From NCBI RefSeq assembly GCF_000308815.1, contig NZ_BAFX01000059.1, forward strand, positions 1 to 45,079: a DNA stretch of 45,079 nt, written 5' to 3'. The notes under the pieces were generated by a model. That model was given only the letters and a program-made list of their open reading frames with translations. It searched no databases and had not been told where the DNA came from. The first letter of the stretch is position 1. The number at the start of each line of letters is the position of its first letter. Position numbers and translations under genes: made by a program. This DNA is from Nocardia concava NBRC 100430. Its GTDB lineage: Bacteria; Actinomycetota; Actinomycetes; Mycobacteriales; Mycobacteriaceae. Below are positions 15,965 through 24,061 of this stretch, piece by piece.

Positions 15965-17583
15965 GCCCGAGCAAAGCGGCCGTACAGGCCAACGAAATGG
16001 ACGAGCGCTACCACCTGGCCGCGTTCGCCAAGCGATCGATCAACAAGGTCTTCCCGACCCACTGGTCCTTCCTGCTGGGTGAGATCGCGCTGTACGCGTT
16101 CATCATCCTGCTGCTGTCGGGTGTCTACCTGACGCTGTACTTCGACCCGTCCATGTCGGAGACCGTCTACCAGGGCGCCTACCAGCCCCTGCGCGGTGTC
16201 ACCATGTCGCGGGCCTACGAGACCGCGCTGAACATCTCCTTCGAGGTGCGCGGCGGTCTGTTCGTGCGCCAGGTGCACCACTGGGCCGCACTGCTTTTCG
16301 CGTCGTCGATCATCATCCACCTGTTCCGCATCTTCTTCACCGGCGCGTTCCGCAAGCCGCGTGAGGCGAACTGGGTGATCGGCTCGCTGCTGCTGATCCT
16401 GGCCATGTTCGAGGGCTTCTTCGGCTACTCGATCCCGGACGACCTGCTCTCCGGCACCGGTCTGCGCGCCGCCTTCGGTGGTATCACCATGGGCGTGCCG
16501 GTCATCGGCACCTGGATGCACTGGCTGATCTTCGGCGGTGACTTCCCGGGCACCATCATCATTCCGCGCCTCTACATCGCGCACGTGCTGCTGCTGCCGG
16601 GCATCATCCTGGCCCTGATCGCCGCCCACGTGGCGCTGGTCTGGTACCAGAAGCACACCCAGTTCCCCGGACCGGGCCGCACCGAGAAGAACGTCGTCGG
16701 CGCCCGCATCATCCCGGTGTTCGCCGCCGACCAGGGCGCGTTCTTCGCGTTCACCCTCGGCATCGTCGCGATCATGGGTGGCGTCTTCCAGATCAACCCG
16801 ATCTGGAACCTGGGTCCCTACAACCCGTCTCAGGTCTCCGCGGGTTCGCAGCCGGACTTCTACATGATGTGGACCGACGGCATGGCGCGTCTCATGCCGC
16901 CGTGGGAGCTGTACCTGGGCCGCTACACGGTCCCGGCGCCGTTCTGGGTCGCCCTGATCATGGGCCTGGTGTTCACCGTGCTGATCGCCTACCCGTGGAT
17001 CGAGAAGCGCCTCACCGGCGACACCGCCCGCCACAACCTGCTGCAGCGTCCGCGCGACGTGCCGGTCCGCACCGCCATCGGTGCCATGGCCATCGCGTTC
17101 TACATGGTGCTGACGCTGGCGTGTGTCAACGACATCATCTCGCTGAAGTTCGACATCTCGCTGAACGCGACCACGTGGTTCTTCCGCATCGCGCTGCTGG
17201 TGGCCCCGCCGATCGCGTACTTCGCGGCCTACCGGTTCTGCATCGGCCTGCAGCGCAGCGACCGCGCGGTGCTCGAGCACGGCATCGAAACCGGTGTCAT
17301 CAAGCGCCTTCCGCACGGTGAGTACATCGAGGTCCACCAGCCCCTCGGCCCGGTCGATTCGCACGGCCACCCGATCCCGCTGGAATACCAGGGCGCCCCG
17401 GTGCCCAAGAAGATGTCCAAGCTGGGCTCCGCCGGCAAGCCCGGCACGGGTTCGTTCCTCCGCGCCGACCCCGCCTCGGAGCAGGAGCAGAACGTGGCCC
17501 TGGGCCACGAGGAGGAGCACGCCATGCTCCACGCCCTCGAATCGGCCCAGAACGCCGCCAAGGGCGGCCAGTCCGATCACTGA
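15961..17583 (+). CDS. qcrB: Menaquinol:cytochrome c reductase, cytochrome b subunit
   Basis: A 540-residue cytochrome b with about eight or nine helices. Heme-ligand regions are visible: [21 protein letters not shown] and [21 protein letters not shown], plus the quinol-site PPWE-type motif ([10 protein letters not shown]). The long polar C-terminal tail (from about residue 440) is typical of actinobacterial QcrB, the target of imidazopyridine drugs such as Q203 in mycobacteria. The ATG overlaps the qcrA stop by 4 nt. The operon ends in a strong palindromic terminator. Confidence 0.97.
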   Translation: MSPSKAAVQANEMDERYHLAAFAKRSINKVFPTHWSFLLGEIALYAFIILLLSGVYLTLYFDPSMSETVYQGAYQPLRGVTMSRAYETALNISFEVRGGLFVRQVHHWAALLFASSIIIHLFRIFFTGAFRKPREANWVIGSLLLILAMFEGFFGYSIPDDLLSGTGLRAAFGGITMGVPVIGTWMHWLIFGGDFPGTIIIPRLYIAHVLLLPGIILALIAAHVALVWYQKHTQFPGPGRTEKNVVGARIIPVFAADQGAFFAFTLGIVAIMGGVFQINPIWNLGPYNPSQVSAGSQPDFYMMWTDGMARLMPPWELYLGRYTVPAPFWVALIMGLVFTVLIAYPWIEKRLTGDTARHNLLQRPRDVPVRTAIGAMAIAFYMVLTLACVNDIISLKFDISLNATTWFFRIALLVAPPIAYFAAYRFCIGLQRSDRAVLEHGIETGVIKRLPHGEYIEVHQPLGPVDSHGHPIPLEYQGAPVPKKMSKLGSAGKPGTGSFLRADPASEQEQNVALGHEEEHAMLHALESAQNAAKGGQSDH

Positions 17584-17598
17584 TCGAACGTCACCAGG

Positions 17599-17632
17599 CA
17601 AGGCCCCGAGTCGAATTCGACTCGGGGCCTTG
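17599..17632. terminator. Bidirectional terminator after qcrB
   Basis: A perfect 34-bp palindrome centred on GAATTC, with arms beginning CAAGGCCCCGAGTCGAA. It lies 16 bp after the qcrB stop and 30 bp before the convergent oxygenase gene end, so it can serve both strands. Half of it recurs at 19578-19593. Confidence 0.9.
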
Positions 17633-17661
17633 CCCGTTTCCGGGCGGGTACGACGGCCTTC

Positions 17662-18864
17662 TCAGGGGCGGGGAGTGACGGCATGACGGGGATCGACGGG
17701 CGCCGTTGCCGCCTTCATGGCGTCGAGGGCGCCGGAGAGAACGCGACGCTGAGTCGCGGCGATGTGCGCGTCGGTGCCGAGTCTGCCGTTGCGGCGCAAG
17801 AGCTCCCGGGCCCGGGCGAGCCGGCGTAGCGACAGGATCAGGGGATGGTTGCGGGGCGGGACGCCGTCGGGGTCTGCGTAGGCGGTGACGATGCGGCCGG
17901 TGCCGCCCCAGACCAGGGTGGAGACGAGCGGGCGCAGGACCGGGGCGGTGAAACGCCGGAGCGGTTGTGGGAGCACGCGTTCGGGGCGCAGGCCGCCGCG
18001 CAGCAGGGCGCGGGTCAGGATCTCGGTGTCCTGGTCGGGCGGGGCGAAGACGATGGTCGCGGCGCGGGTGATGTTCCCGGCGTCCTCGACCGAATGCGCG
18101 AGCAGCTCGTCGGGGACGCCCATGAGAAAGCCGATCCAGCACCACAGTTGACGCATGGCCTCCACATCGTCGGCGCTGAACGGTATGTCGAACGCCTCGT
18201 ACATGGATAAGGGCATGAGCAGGAAGGCGTTCGCGGTGACGGCCATGCCGGTGGTGTGGATCGGATCGCCCCAGACGGTGCGGTTCCACTTGCCGCCGGT
18301 GCGCAGTTGACGGCGGACCATGGCATGTACGAAGCGGATTCGGATGGTGGTGTCGAAACCGGTGCCGCCGGGGATCAGCATGCCGGGATCGGTGGCGGCC
18401 AGAACCCAGCGGGAGGTCTCCTCGTAGCGGCGAGCGGCCATGGTCTCCGAACGGGAATTCATGGCCTGCGGTTTGTTGAGGTCACCGAAGCGGTAGGCAG
18501 TCATCAGGGTTCCACCCAGGCCGATGATGACGGCCGGAGCGAAACGCCACCACAACTCCGCGCCGCGCCGGATCTGGACCGGATCGAACCAGTCCGGCAG
18601 ATTCATCAAGGGGGTCAAGAGGTCTCGGAGTGAGTCCGGCGCGCCGGTCGGGCACGGATCACCATGGCGCAGGGCCTCACCGAGAAGTCGCCAGCCGGTG
18701 CCGGGACCGAGATTCTCGAAATCCTCGACGACCGCATCGATCACGGTGTCGGTCCGGAACATCCCCCGGACCACCCGATCCACCGCGTCCTCCGGGACAC
18801 GTCGGCGTGCTCGGTCGATACGCTCGGCGCGGGCGGGGTCGAATGGAATTGTCGCGGCGATCAT
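17662..18864 (-). CDS. MpaB-like oxygenase family protein (DUF2236)
   Basis: A 400-residue protein of the ER-bound oxygenase MpaB/latex-clearing-protein-like group, which bind heme b and cleave C=C bonds in isoprenoid or other chains in characterised members. Supporting features are GGTLMTAYRFGDLNKPQA, TGFDTTIRIRFVHAMVRRQL (the conserved R..HA.VR element) and NRTVWGDPIHTTGMAVTANAF. The substrate here is unknown. GAGGGGAA precedes the ATG at 18864. It is divergent from a frameshifted AraC regulator that was probably its controller. It lies inside an accessory segment bounded by a 16-bp repeat. Confidence 0.8.
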   Translation of the reverse strand: MIAATIPFDPARAERIDRARRRVPEDAVDRVVRGMFRTDTVIDAVVEDFENLGPGTGWRLLGEALRHGDPCPTGAPDSLRDLLTPLMNLPDWFDPVQIRRGAELWWRFAPAVIIGLGGTLMTAYRFGDLNKPQAMNSRSETMAARRYEETSRWVLAATDPGMLIPGGTGFDTTIRIRFVHAMVRRQLRTGGKWNRTVWGDPIHTTGMAVTANAFLLMPLSMYEAFDIPFSADDVEAMRQLWCWIGFLMGVPDELLAHSVEDAGNITRAATIVFAPPDQDTEILTRALLRGGLRPERVLPQPLRRFTAPVLRPLVSTLVWGGTGRIVTAYADPDGVPPRNHPLILSLRRLARARELLRRNGRLGTDAHIAATQRRVLSGALDAMKAATAPVDPRHAVTPRP

Positions 18865-18894
18865 GGGTTCCCCTCTCCTCGAAGTGGCCTGCTG

Positions 18895-19568
18895 GTGGAG
18901 GTCGGTGACGGCGATGTACCCGCCGACGTGCGCCCGTTCCTCCTGGTCCGCGACCTGGTCTCAGGCTTCCGTGCGGCATCGCTGCTGCTCTCACCCGCGG
19001 TGCTGGAACTTGTCGAGGCCATGACCGAACCGGTCCGGCTCGAACTGACCGATACCGAGGAAGTCGACTACCTCACCGCCGCCCGAGCCCTGGTCGGGTC
19101 GTACGGCATCGACATAACAATCGAATTCGGTGCGTCCCGGAACGCTTTCACCATTCCGAGCATGTTCCTCGACCGCGCCACCCCGGCCCCCGACCCTGAC
19201 ACCGCCGCCCAGTGCGTCCACCAGTGCGAGACCCTGCTCGACGAACGCGTCCGCTTCACCGGCGCGGCCGCCCAGGTACGGCATCGGTTGCTGCGGAACC
19301 CGCCGACATGCCGACCTTGACCGAAATGGCTCGCGAACTGGCAATGTCAGAGCGCACCCTGCACCGCCGCCTGGCCGAGGAAGGCACGACCTTCCGCGCA
19401 GTCGTCGACCAGACCCGCCAACTTCTCGCCGAGGAACTCCTCGCCCAAGGTCTCACCGTCGAAGCGGTGTCCCGCCGCCTCGGCTACTCCGACACCGCCG
19501 CATTCAGCCACGCCTACCGCCGCTGGCACGGCCGCCCACCTGGCCGGAGCCAACAACGTGCGCGCTAG
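18895..19568 (+). pseudogene. Disrupted AraC family regulator
   Basis: Two adjoining frames together encode the C-terminal part of an AraC regulator. The first frame (to the TGA at 19318) gives effector-domain sequence such as SRNAFTIPSMFLDRATPAPD and ETLLDERVRFTGAAAQVRHR. The second frame (from about 19302 to 19568) gives the DNA-binding domain, TLTEMARELAMSERTLHRRL and TVEAVSRRLGYSDTAAFSHA. One missing base at about 19299-19304 would join them. The N-terminal portion expected for the family is also short or absent, and no good start codon exists. The frameshift could be a sequencing error, but the missing N-terminus favours real decay. Divergent from the MpaB-like gene. Confidence 0.8.
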
Positions 19569-19577
19569 CCGGCTGGG

Positions 19578-19593
19578 TTCGACTCGGGGCCTT
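19578..19593. repeat. One-armed copy of the qcrB terminator
   Basis: TTCGACTCGGGGCCTT is identical to 17616-17631, the right arm of the qcrB terminator, but the complementary left arm is absent here. The two copies bracket the oxygenase gene and the broken AraC gene. Confidence 0.6.
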
Positions 19594-19637
19594 CGTTGTT
19601 CTCGCCTGGGCGATTATGTGCTGCAATGATGGTCCGC

Positions 19638-20237
19638 ATGAGTGCTCCCGACGAACGAGACATTCTGCGCGTGACGGCTGAGCAGTTCGCCGACGGAGCG
19701 ACGGCCGGGCTCGGCGATATCGAGATCGTGGACGGTCGTGTTGTCCGGATGATGGCTCAGAGTCCGCTGCACAGCCGGGTAGTACGGCGCTTGGCGGGAC
19801 TGCTCGAGGCAGCGCGCCGCGAGGGTGGGCCGTGCATGGTGGTCGACTCCGACGTTGCTGCCCGATTCGCTGACGCCGAGACGGCCGCGGTGGATCGGCG
19901 ACTGAACATTCGTTACCCCGACATCTGGATCCGCGACTGCGAGCCGTACGACGTCAATACCGTTCGCGATCATCTCCTGCTTATTCTCGAGGTGACCTCG
20001 GAATCGACTATCGACACCGACATCAACGAGAAGCGAATCCAGTACGCGGCGGCGGGGGTTCCTCGCTATCTGATCGTCCGTCTGGACCAGAAGGAAGATC
20101 GGATCGAGGAGATCGAGGAGTATCGCCTCGATTGGTCCGGTCGCCGTTACCGCGCCCATGACGTCCACCGTCGCGTGCTGCTGCTCGATGAACCCGTGGA
20201 GGCGACCATTCCGTTCGACGTCCTGGAACAGGCTTAG
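19638..20237 (+). CDS. Uma2 family (DUF820) endonuclease-like protein
   Basis: A 199-residue protein of the PD-(D/E)XK-like Uma2 family. Motifs: DIEIVDGRVVRMMAQSPLHS, then RYPDIWIRD (PD element) and LILEVTSESTIDTDINEKRI (E...EK element), followed by QYAAAGVPRYLIVRL. Catalytic acidic and lysine residues appear intact. The family is widespread in cyanobacteria and actinobacteria and associated with mobile or accessory DNA; its physiological role is unknown. Starts at 19626 or 19629 are equally possible because no ribosome site is evident. It lies in the accessory segment between the oxygenase pair and the methyltransferase. Confidence 0.8.
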   Translation: MSAPDERDILRVTAEQFADGATAGLGDIEIVDGRVVRMMAQSPLHSRVVRRLAGLLEAARREGGPCMVVDSDVAARFADAETAAVDRRLNIRYPDIWIRDCEPYDVNTVRDHLLLILEVTSESTIDTDINEKRIQYAAAGVPRYLIVRLDQKEDRIEEIEEYRLDWSGRRYRAHDVHRRVLLLDEPVEATIPFDVLEQA

Positions 20238-20240
20238 CGA

Positions 20241-20861
20241 CTACCTCTGGGACGCGGCCGGATTCGGTTTGGTCCAGATCAAGGAGTAGCGCCATAGGAG
20301 GTGGCGGCGGTAGTGGACGCCGGGGAGGATCGACTCTGCTGTGCGGCGGGCCTCGCGGTAGGTCTGGGGTGGGGGCCAGACGACCGGGGAGGGGTGGGCC
20401 CATTGGGCGCGGAAGAGGCGGTCCTTGAAGCTGGTGAGGAGGGCGGCGGCTTCCCAGGGGAGATCCGCCGGGAGGGCGCTGCGGGCCATGCTGATGACGG
20501 CCAGGGTGCCGCCGGGGCGGAGGAGGTCGCGCATGCGGGTGAGGGCCTTGGTGGTGTCCATGTGGTGGAGGGCGGCGATGGAGACGATGCCGTCGAAGGA
20601 GGCCGGTTCGAAGGGGTACTCGAGGAAATCCGCCTGGAGGTAGGTGATGTCGCCCGGCGCCGATTGCTCGCGCGCCAGTTCGATGCTCGCCGGATCCGGA
20701 TCGATGCCGGTCACTTCGGCGCCGGTGCGCCGAATCCGCCTGGCCAGCATGCCTTCCCCGCAGCCGACGTCCAGCACCTCGCGGGCGCCCGCGACCGCCG
20801 CGGCGAGCCGCGAGTGGTACTCGATGTTGTGGTTCCAGCGTTCGACGTCGGGAACGTACAT
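20241..20861 (-). CDS. Class I SAM-dependent methyltransferase
   Basis: A 206-residue Rossmann methyltransferase. Motif I is VLDVGCGEGMLARRI, motif II ends in GIDPDPASIELA, and motif IV region is FDGIVSIAALHHMD followed by LLRPGGTLAVIS. It resembles small UbiE/Methyltransf_11 proteins that act on small molecules. The substrate is not predictable. The ATG at 20861 (MYVPDVERWNHNIEYHSRL) is preferred to one 10 codons upstream since conserved sequence begins there. It is convergent with the Uma2-like gene, with 3 bp between them. Confidence 0.82.
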   Translation of the reverse strand: MYVPDVERWNHNIEYHSRLAAAVAGAREVLDVGCGEGMLARRIRRTGAEVTGIDPDPASIELAREQSAPGDITYLQADFLEYPFEPASFDGIVSIAALHHMDTTKALTRMRDLLRPGGTLAVISMARSALPADLPWEAAALLTSFKDRLFRAQWAHPSPVVWPPPQTYREARRTAESILPGVHYRRHLLWRYSLIWTKPNPAASQR

Positions 20862-20921
20862 GCCGCCATTCTGGCAGCGGGCGCCGATCACCGTCGGGGG
20901 CTTGGGGTTTCGCGAGGACGT

Positions 20922-22694
20922 TCAGATGTTGTCGGTGGGGTGGGCGGCGGCTTCGGCGCGGGCTACCCAGTCGAGCCAGGGGCCCGCGCCGAGGCGGGGT
21001 TCGGCGTAGCCGTCGGTGGTGCGGACTATGCGGGTGCCGGGTTGTTCGAGCCAGCGGACCAGGAGGCCCGCCTCTTCCGGAAGTGCGCCCCGCAGAGGGG
21101 GATAGGCGGGGGCTTCGCCCGGGGCGGAGAGCAGAGGTGGGATGACGGTTTCGGCGGAGGCAGCCAGGCGGTCGACGACCGCCATAGGGGAGATGCCGCG
21201 GACGGCGGTGCCTGCCGCGGCCAGGCGGGCGTGGCGGATTACCGCGAATTGCCAGCCACCGGCGCCGTCGGGGTGGGCAGCTATCAGTTCGGGGATGGCG
21301 GCCAGGGCGGTGAGGCGCTGGGTGCGGCGGAGGGCGCGGATCACTGCCACGGTGCGGTCCCGCAGGCGGGCTGCGGCCTCGAAATGTTCTGCGGTGGAGA
21401 GGGTTTCGAGCTTGGCCGCGATCGAGTGGAGGAGGGCGTCGTCCGTGCCGGTGAAGAGGGCACGGAGGGCGGCGGGGGCTCGTTCGTATTCCTTTATATA
21501 TAGGGGGCTGTTTTCGGCGCTCGCGGGGCAACCGCCGACTATCGCGGGCTGGCAATCGTGGCGGCCGTCGCGCGGGATGCGGGTGGTGCAGGTGCGCAGG
21601 CCCGCCTGCTCGGCGAGCGTCGCGGCGATCTCCTGGGCGTCGGTACGAGAGGTGAACGGGCCCAGCGCGTCCCGGGTGGGGGTGCGCGAGACGGCGAAGC
21701 GGGGGAACGGCTCGTCGGTCAGCGTCAGCCACCACGCGCGCTGCGGGAACTTGGAGCGGCGGTTGTAGGGCGGGGTGTGGGCGAGCAGCAGCCGGAGCTC
21801 ACGGACGCCCGCCTCGAGCCCGTGCGCGCACTCGACGTGATCGACCCGGGTGGCCAACTGCACCATCTCGCGCATGCGCGGGCGGGTGTCGGAACCGGTG
21901 AAGTAGTTGCGGACGCGGCGGCGCAGATTCACCGCCGTCCCTATATAGAGGACTTCGTCCGAGGGACCGCGGAACAGATACACCCCGGGCGTCGCCGGAA
22001 GGTCCGCTGCCATCACGCGTTTGGCGCGCTGCCGCCGCGTCACCTCGGGCAGATAGTCGAGCAGCTCGGTGAGACTGTGCACCCCTTGATTGCCCACGCG
22101 CGCGATGAGCGCGTGCAACACGTCCACGGTCGCCTTCGCGTCGTCGAGCGCCCGGTGCGTCGGCCGGGTCTCCGCGCCCAGCAGCTGCGCCAGATACCAG
22201 AGCTTGGCCGAGGGCGCCTCCTCGCGCGGCAGCACCCGCCGCGCCAGCAGCACCGTGCACACGGTTTGGAAAGCGGGCCAGGGCAATTCGCAGCGCGCCG
22301 CCGCGGCCTTCAGGAACCCGACATCGAAGCGGGCATTGTGGGCGACCAACACCGCGCCCCGCGCGAACTCCAGGAACCCGGGCAGCACCTGCTCGATGCG
22401 CGGGGCGTCCACGACCATGGCCGTGGTGATTCCGGTGATCTGGACGATCTGCGGCGGAATCGCGCAACCGGGGTTGACGAGCGTGGCGAACTCCCCGAGC
22501 ACCTCCCCGCCGCGCACCTTCACCGCGCCGATCTCGGTGATCGAGTCGCCCTCGGGGCTGGTGCCGGTGGTCTCGAGATCGACCACCACGAACGTCGTGT
22601 CGTAGAGCGGTGTCTCGAGCTCGTCGAAGGCCAGCTGCGCGGCAGGGTCCGGTCTCGGTGGCACTGACGGCAAGCTCGAAGGCACGGACGGCAA
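20922..22694 (-). CDS. DEDDh exonuclease fused to UvrC-like GIY-YIG nuclease domain
   Basis: A 590-residue two-part DNA-repair protein, homologous to M. tuberculosis Rv2191 by recalled synteny. The N-terminal DnaQ-like 3'-5' exonuclease has [13 protein letters not shown] (Exo I), [10 protein letters not shown] (Exo II) and [13 protein letters not shown] (Exo III). A GIY-YIG domain follows at about 232-315 ([29 protein letters not shown]), then a UvrC-like cysteine and middle region. It may nick and trim damaged DNA, like E. coli Cho plus an exonuclease. The apparent start is TTG with no clear ribosome site; GTG at 22685 is an alternative. It contains two runs of very rare TAT-ATA codons. Confidence 0.88.
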   Translation of the reverse strand: MPSVPSSLPSVPPRPDPAAQLAFDELETPLYDTTFVVVDLETTGTSPEGDSITEIGAVKVRGGEVLGEFATLVNPGCAIPPQIVQITGITTAMVVDAPRIEQVLPGFLEFARGAVLVAHNARFDVGFLKAAAARCELPWPAFQTVCTVLLARRVLPREEAPSAKLWYLAQLLGAETRPTHRALDDAKATVDVLHALIARVGNQGVHSLTELLDYLPEVTRRQRAKRVMAADLPATPGVYLFRGPSDEVLYIGTAVNLRRRVRNYFTGSDTRPRMREMVQLATRVDHVECAHGLEAGVRELRLLLAHTPPYNRRSKFPQRAWWLTLTDEPFPRFAVSRTPTRDALGPFTSRTDAQEIAATLAEQAGLRTCTTRIPRDGRHDCQPAIVGGCPASAENSPLYIKEYERAPAALRALFTGTDDALLHSIAAKLETLSTAEHFEAAARLRDRTVAVIRALRRTQRLTALAAIPELIAAHPDGAGGWQFAVIRHARLAAAGTAVRGISPMAVVDRLAASAETVIPPLLSAPGEAPAYPPLRGALPEEAGLLVRWLEQPGTRIVRTTDGYAEPRLGAGPWLDWVARAEAAAHPTDNI

Positions 22695-22767
22695 GCGTAG
22701 GCGCAGGGTCCGACAACTCGCGCCGGATCCGCCGGTCAGGGCCCGGAAATTCGGAGAATCACCCGGT

Positions 22768-22782
22768 CATAACGCTGTTATG
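22768..22782. promoter_or_regulatory. Palindrome upstream of the exonuclease gene
   Basis: CATAAC-GCT-GTTATG, a perfect 6-bp dyad 74 bp upstream of the exonuclease start. Operator-like; no regulator is assigned. A GTTATG element recurs at 23213-23218 near the NlpC/P60 promoter. Confidence 0.35.
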
Positions 22783-22859
22783 CCTGACCTGGGGAAATGT
22801 CTGTATATAAGGTTGAGATTTTCGAGGCGAAATCCCCGAATTGCTGAAATATGCCAGAC

Positions 22860-22875
22860 TGTGACCAGGGTCACT
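22860..22875. promoter_or_regulatory. CRP/GlxR-like site 1
   Basis: TGTGACCAGGGTCACT matches the TGTGA-N6-TCACA consensus in nine of ten conserved positions. Crp/GlxR proteins regulate cell-wall hydrolase and resuscitation-factor genes in other mycolata. It is far (about 350 bp) from the NlpC/P60 promoter. Confidence 0.45.
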
Positions 22876-23066
22876 TTGATTCAGATTGTGGATCAATTTT
22901 GTGGAAGAGGCCGTTTGGTCCGGATCGGCGGGCGCGGTGTGCTGCTCCGCTGTCCTGCGGTCGGGCGTGTCGATCAAGCGTGTCGCAGATCCCCAGGTCG
23001 GAGCCCATGGCTCTGACGTCGTGTTATGCGGAATTCGTCGAGGTCGCGAGGGTCTCGAGCGCACTT

Positions 23067-23086
23067 TGGCTACCCGCCGGTAGCCA
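23067..23086. other. Hairpin in the NlpC/P60 upstream region
   Basis: TGGCTACC-CGCC-GGTAGCCA is a perfect 8-bp stem with a 4-nt loop. No U-run follows. It lies between the two CRP-like sites, upstream of the predicted promoter. Confidence 0.35.
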
Positions 23087-23133
23087 TCGGGACGCTCTCT
23101 CGAAAACGGCCGTTGTTATCGTTTCGTGATTGC

Positions 23134-23149
23134 TGTGACTTAAGTCGCA
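23134..23149. promoter_or_regulatory. CRP/GlxR-like site 2
   Basis: TGTGACTTAAGTCGCA has one mismatch to TGTGA-N6-TCACA. It lies about 50 bp upstream of the predicted -35 of the first NlpC/P60 gene, a usual position for activation. Confidence 0.4.
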
Positions 23150-23199
23150 CCGAAATGTAGCCGCGTAACAATTTCGGTTCACGTACCGACCACCTCGGC

Positions 23200-23241
23200 T
23201 TTACAAAGCACCGTTATGTCCTCGTAATCTTCCTGAGACCT
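23200..23241 (+). promoter_or_regulatory. Promoter of the first NlpC/P60 gene
   Basis: TTTACA (23200-23205), 19-bp spacer, TAATCT (23225-23230). The block TCGTAATCTTCCTGAGACCT (23222-23241) is matched in 17 of 20 positions by the block at 24001-24020 before the second NlpC/P60 gene. Confidence 0.5.
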
Positions 23242-23300
23242 CGCGGAGTCCGACGCACCACCGGGTGCGGCGTCGCGGGGCAGATTGGAAGTACCTCACC

Positions 23301-23930
23301 ATGGCGACCACCTCCTCCCAGCGACAGGTCCGGGGCATCACGCGCACCGCGCGCCGTGCCGCAGCGGCCGGAGCCGTCGGCGCTGCCACGCTGAGTGCGC
23401 TGCTGCTGCCCGCAACTCCCGCGTCGGCCCAGCCGGTCAACACTCCGGTCGGCACCTTCGACGTGCCCGACTCGATCCAGCTGCCGGCCATCCCGGGCGC
23501 CCCGGCGTCCATCCCGGTGAACATCCCCGAGATCCCGGGCATCGTCACCCCGCAGGGCCCCGGCCCGGCCGCCCCGGCCCCGCAGAACAATGTGCACCAG
23601 GCCGCGGTCGACGCCGCCATGAGCCGCATCGGCGACCCGTACGTGTACGGCGCCTCGGGCCCGAACGCCTTCGACTGCTCGGGTCTGGTCCAGTGGTCCT
23701 ACGCGCAGGCCGGTGTCAACCTGCCGCGCACCAGCTACGAGCAGGCCGGCGCGGGCGCGCCCGTCTCCTTCGACGATCTGCAGCCGGGCGACGTGGTGTC
23801 GTTCTACGGCGGCAGCCACTCGGGCATCTACATCGGCGACGGCAATGTCGTGCACGCCTCGACCTCCGGTCAGCCGGTGAAGGTCGCCCCGATCTCGTCC
23901 ATGCCGTTCGCGGGCGCCGTCCGCATCTAG
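23301..23930 (+). CDS. Secreted NlpC/P60 family peptidoglycan endopeptidase
   Basis: A 209-residue secreted hydrolase. Signal peptide to about residue 43 (RAAAAGAVGAATLSALLLPA then TPASAQ), a Pro-rich linker (about 44-105), and a C-terminal NlpC/P60 domain. The catalytic Cys lies in NAFDCSGLVQWSYAQAGVNL, the His in GGSHSGIYIGDGNVVHAS, with the usual GDVVSFYG turn. Such enzymes cut D-Glu to meso-DAP stem-peptide bonds. It has no coiled-coil region, unlike its neighbour. GGAAG lies upstream of the ATG at 23301. A pair of adjacent NlpC/P60 genes next to qcrB also occurs in C. glutamicum (cg2401/cg2402, as I recall). Confidence 0.93.
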   Translation: MATTSSQRQVRGITRTARRAAAAGAVGAATLSALLLPATPASAQPVNTPVGTFDVPDSIQLPAIPGAPASIPVNIPEIPGIVTPQGPGPAAPAPQNNVHQAAVDAAMSRIGDPYVYGASGPNAFDCSGLVQWSYAQAGVNLPRTSYEQAGAGAPVSFDDLQPGDVVSFYGGSHSGIYIGDGNVVHASTSGQPVKVAPISSMPFAGAVRI

Positions 23931-24000
23931 ATTCCGCAGCGGATTTCGACGCGGCGACCGTAATGCTTCCGTGGCCTGCTGGACACAAGCGGTCGCCGTT

Positions 24001-24020
24001 TCGTAATCTTATCGAGACCT
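24001..24020 (+). promoter_or_regulatory. Promoter box of the second NlpC/P60 gene
   Basis: TCGTAATCTTATCGAGACCT repeats the box of the first hydrolase gene. TAATCT (24004-24009) is a plausible -10, with TGGACA (23980-23985) 18 bp upstream as -35. The GAGACCT part lies in or near the first transcribed bases, so conservation beyond the -10 suggests a shared regulator or start-site control. Confidence 0.5.
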
Positions 24021-24061
24021 TCTTGACCAGCTCGGGGTAAGAGAACGGGACGACAGCAACC

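Larger units (their letters stand above)
22695..23300. other. Long divergent regulatory region upstream of the NlpC/P60 pair
   Basis: 606 bp without a credible gene. It is markedly more AT-rich than its surroundings in the part near 22770-22930. It contains a CATAAC/GTTATG palindrome (22768-22782), two CRP/GlxR-like sites (22860-22875 and 23134-23149), an 8-bp hairpin (23067-23086), and a promoter with -35 TTTACA (23200-23205) and -10 TAATCT (23225-23230). I checked for a c-di-AMP (ydaO-type) riboswitch, known upstream of such hydrolases, but saw no convincing core. Confidence 0.6.

Noticed and set aside
15943..17601. Long open frame of over 500 codons on the minus strand opposite qcrB
   Set aside because: It is the GC-driven shadow of qcrB: composition is Arg/His/Gln/Asp-rich without any domain, and qcrB is certain. 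The same applies to long frames opposite qcrA, mceC-mceD, mptA and the NlpC/P60 genes.
17599..17632. Palindrome considered as a phage or island attachment site
   Set aside because: It is a symmetrical terminator between convergent genes. The one-armed copy at 19578 is reported as a repeat instead, since no integrase is nearby.
22880..23300. Possible c-di-AMP (ydaO-type) riboswitch before the NlpC/P60 gene
   Set aside because: Location would fit, but I could not find the conserved core elements by eye. A covariance-model search would decide.
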